This document shows positions 5,519-6,246 of a stretch of DNA of 6,246 bases, one piece after another (position 1 is the first letter of the stretch; each line of letters starts with the position of its first letter). Source of the stretch: Hyphomicrobiales bacterium. GTDB taxonomy: Bacteria > Pseudomonadota > Alphaproteobacteria > Rhizobiales > Beijerinckiaceae. The notes beneath the pieces were generated by a model. It worked only from the letters and a program-made list of their open reading frames with translations. It was not told where the DNA came from and made no database searches. Made by a program: the position numbers and the translations under genes. The stretch lies in NCBI GenBank assembly GCA_028290125.1, contig JAQGKM010000044.1, positions 1-6,246 on the forward strand, read 5' to 3'.

Positions 5519-6246
5519 TCAGACCCGCAACATCCTGCACATCTCGCCAGCCTTCGCGGCCGGCGCATGGGCGTCGCGGATGATCAGGCATTGCGCTTCC
5601 GAGAGAATCCGCAGCATCGACGAATCCTGCTTGCCGAAAGCTTCCACCAGCGGATGGCCGTCGCTCAGGCCCGTTACGCGGGCGCGCAGATAGTCCTGGC
5701 GGTTGTCGTTCTCGGGCAGGTCCGAGGCGAGCACTGCGAGCTCGCTCTTGTCGTCGCCCGCCGTCGCGTCGCCCGAGAGCGCGCGCACCAGCGGCACGAG
5801 GAAGAGCAGCCCGCAGACGATGGCCGAGACCGGGTTGCCGGGCAAGCCGAGGATGCGCATGTCGCCGATGCGGCCATGCATCAGCGGTTTTCCCGGCCGC
5901 ATGGCGATGCGCCAGAAGCCGAGCTCCATGCCCTCGTGCGCGAGCGCCGTCTGCACGAGATCGTGGTCGCCGACCGAGGCGCCGCCGAGCGTCACCAGCA
6001 CGTCGGCGCCGCTGTCGCGCGCGTTGCGGATCGCAGCCTCGATGTCCGCAAAGCGGTCGCCCGCGATGCCGAGGTCGATCACCTCCGCGCCCGCGTTTTC
6101 GGCATAGGCCCGCACCGCGAAGGTGTTGGAGGCGACGATCTGGTCGGGGCCGATGTCCTCGCCCGGGCGCACGAGCTCGTCGCCCGTCGCGAGCAGCGCG
6201 ACGCGCGGCTGGCGGGTGACCGGCAGGGCGGGGTGGTTCATCGCCG
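5519..6246 (-). CDS. moeA: Molybdopterin molybdenumtransferase MoeA, C-terminal part (cut by window edge)
   Basis: MoeA inserts molybdate into adenylylated molybdopterin, the last general step of molybdenum-cofactor synthesis in the cytoplasm. The window holds about 242 C-terminal residues of a protein usually near 400 long. The reading frame is open through the window edge, so the ATG at 6241 is internal. Numbering from that Met, the MoCF-binding domain (about 11-155) shows ALLATGDELV (15-24), VTLGGASVGDHD (83-94), RPGKPL (115-120) and GLPGNPVS (132-139), all characteristic of MoeA. Domain IV (about 165-240) shows DYLRAR and the DSSMLRILSEA region. GGAS replaces the GGVS common in other homologues, a conservative change. 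It ends with TGA at 5521-5519, 10 bp from the converging transglutaminase gene. In Hyphomicrobiales moeA usually lies directly before lexA on the same strand; here both are on the minus strand but 2.1 kb apart. Confidence 0.96.
   Translation of the reverse strand, partial: AMNHPALPVTRQPRVALLATGDELVRPGEDIGPDQIVASNTFAVRAYAENAGAEVIDLGIAGDRFADIEAAIRNARDSGADVLVTLGGASVGDHDLVQTALAHEGMELGFWRIAMRPGKPLMHGRIGDMRILGLPGNPVSAIVCGLLFLVPLVRALSGDATAGDDKSELAVLASDLPENDNRQDYLRARVTGLSDGHPLVEAFGKQDSSMLRILSEAQCLIIRDAHAPAAKAGEMCRMLRV

Noticed and set aside
6239..6241. ATG as the true start of a short, 240-residue MoeA
   Set aside because: The frame stays open to the window edge, and domains I and II of MoeA would be missing. 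It is more likely an internal Met of a full-length gene cut by the window.

Overview
This GC-rich window reads as an ordinary chromosomal segment of an alphaproteobacterium, most likely of the order Hyphomicrobiales (Rhizobiales). The evidence is the gene set and order, the LexA and ComEC sequence types, degenerate versions of the alphaproteobacterial SOS box (GTTC-N7-GTTC), and a rhizobial-style hairpin repeat between genes. The genus cannot be fixed from the sequence alone.

Layout from left to right. The 5' end of gltX (glutamyl-tRNA synthetase, minus strand, cut by the window) faces away from comEC (plus strand), with a 116-bp divergent promoter region between them. comEC converges on lexA (minus strand); the 163-bp gap holds two hairpin-repeat copies in opposite orientation. 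lexA diverges from a gene for an exported transglutaminase-like protein with a DUF3857-type N-terminal half (plus strand). The roughly 200-bp region between these two holds two degenerate LexA boxes and, nearer the transglutaminase gene, a 9-bp inverted repeat in its upstream leader. The transglutaminase gene ends 10 bp from the end of moeA (molybdopterin molybdenumtransferase, minus strand), whose N-terminal part lies beyond the window.

From memory, moeA-lexA-comEC-gltX is a conserved neighbourhood in Hyphomicrobiales, so four of the five genes are core housekeeping: Mo-cofactor synthesis, SOS control, DNA uptake and tRNA charging. They share a neighbourhood, not a pathway. The transglutaminase gene is the odd one: it lies on the opposite strand to moeA and lexA, has visibly lower GC in places, begins with TTG, and separates moeA from lexA. 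It looks like an insertion into a conserved block. I see no CRISPR array, phage gene, transposase, toxin-antitoxin pair or RNA gene, and no convincing evidence of a new multi-gene system. The points most worth following are the inserted transglutaminase gene with its leader structure, the lexA operator, and the paired hairpin repeat.
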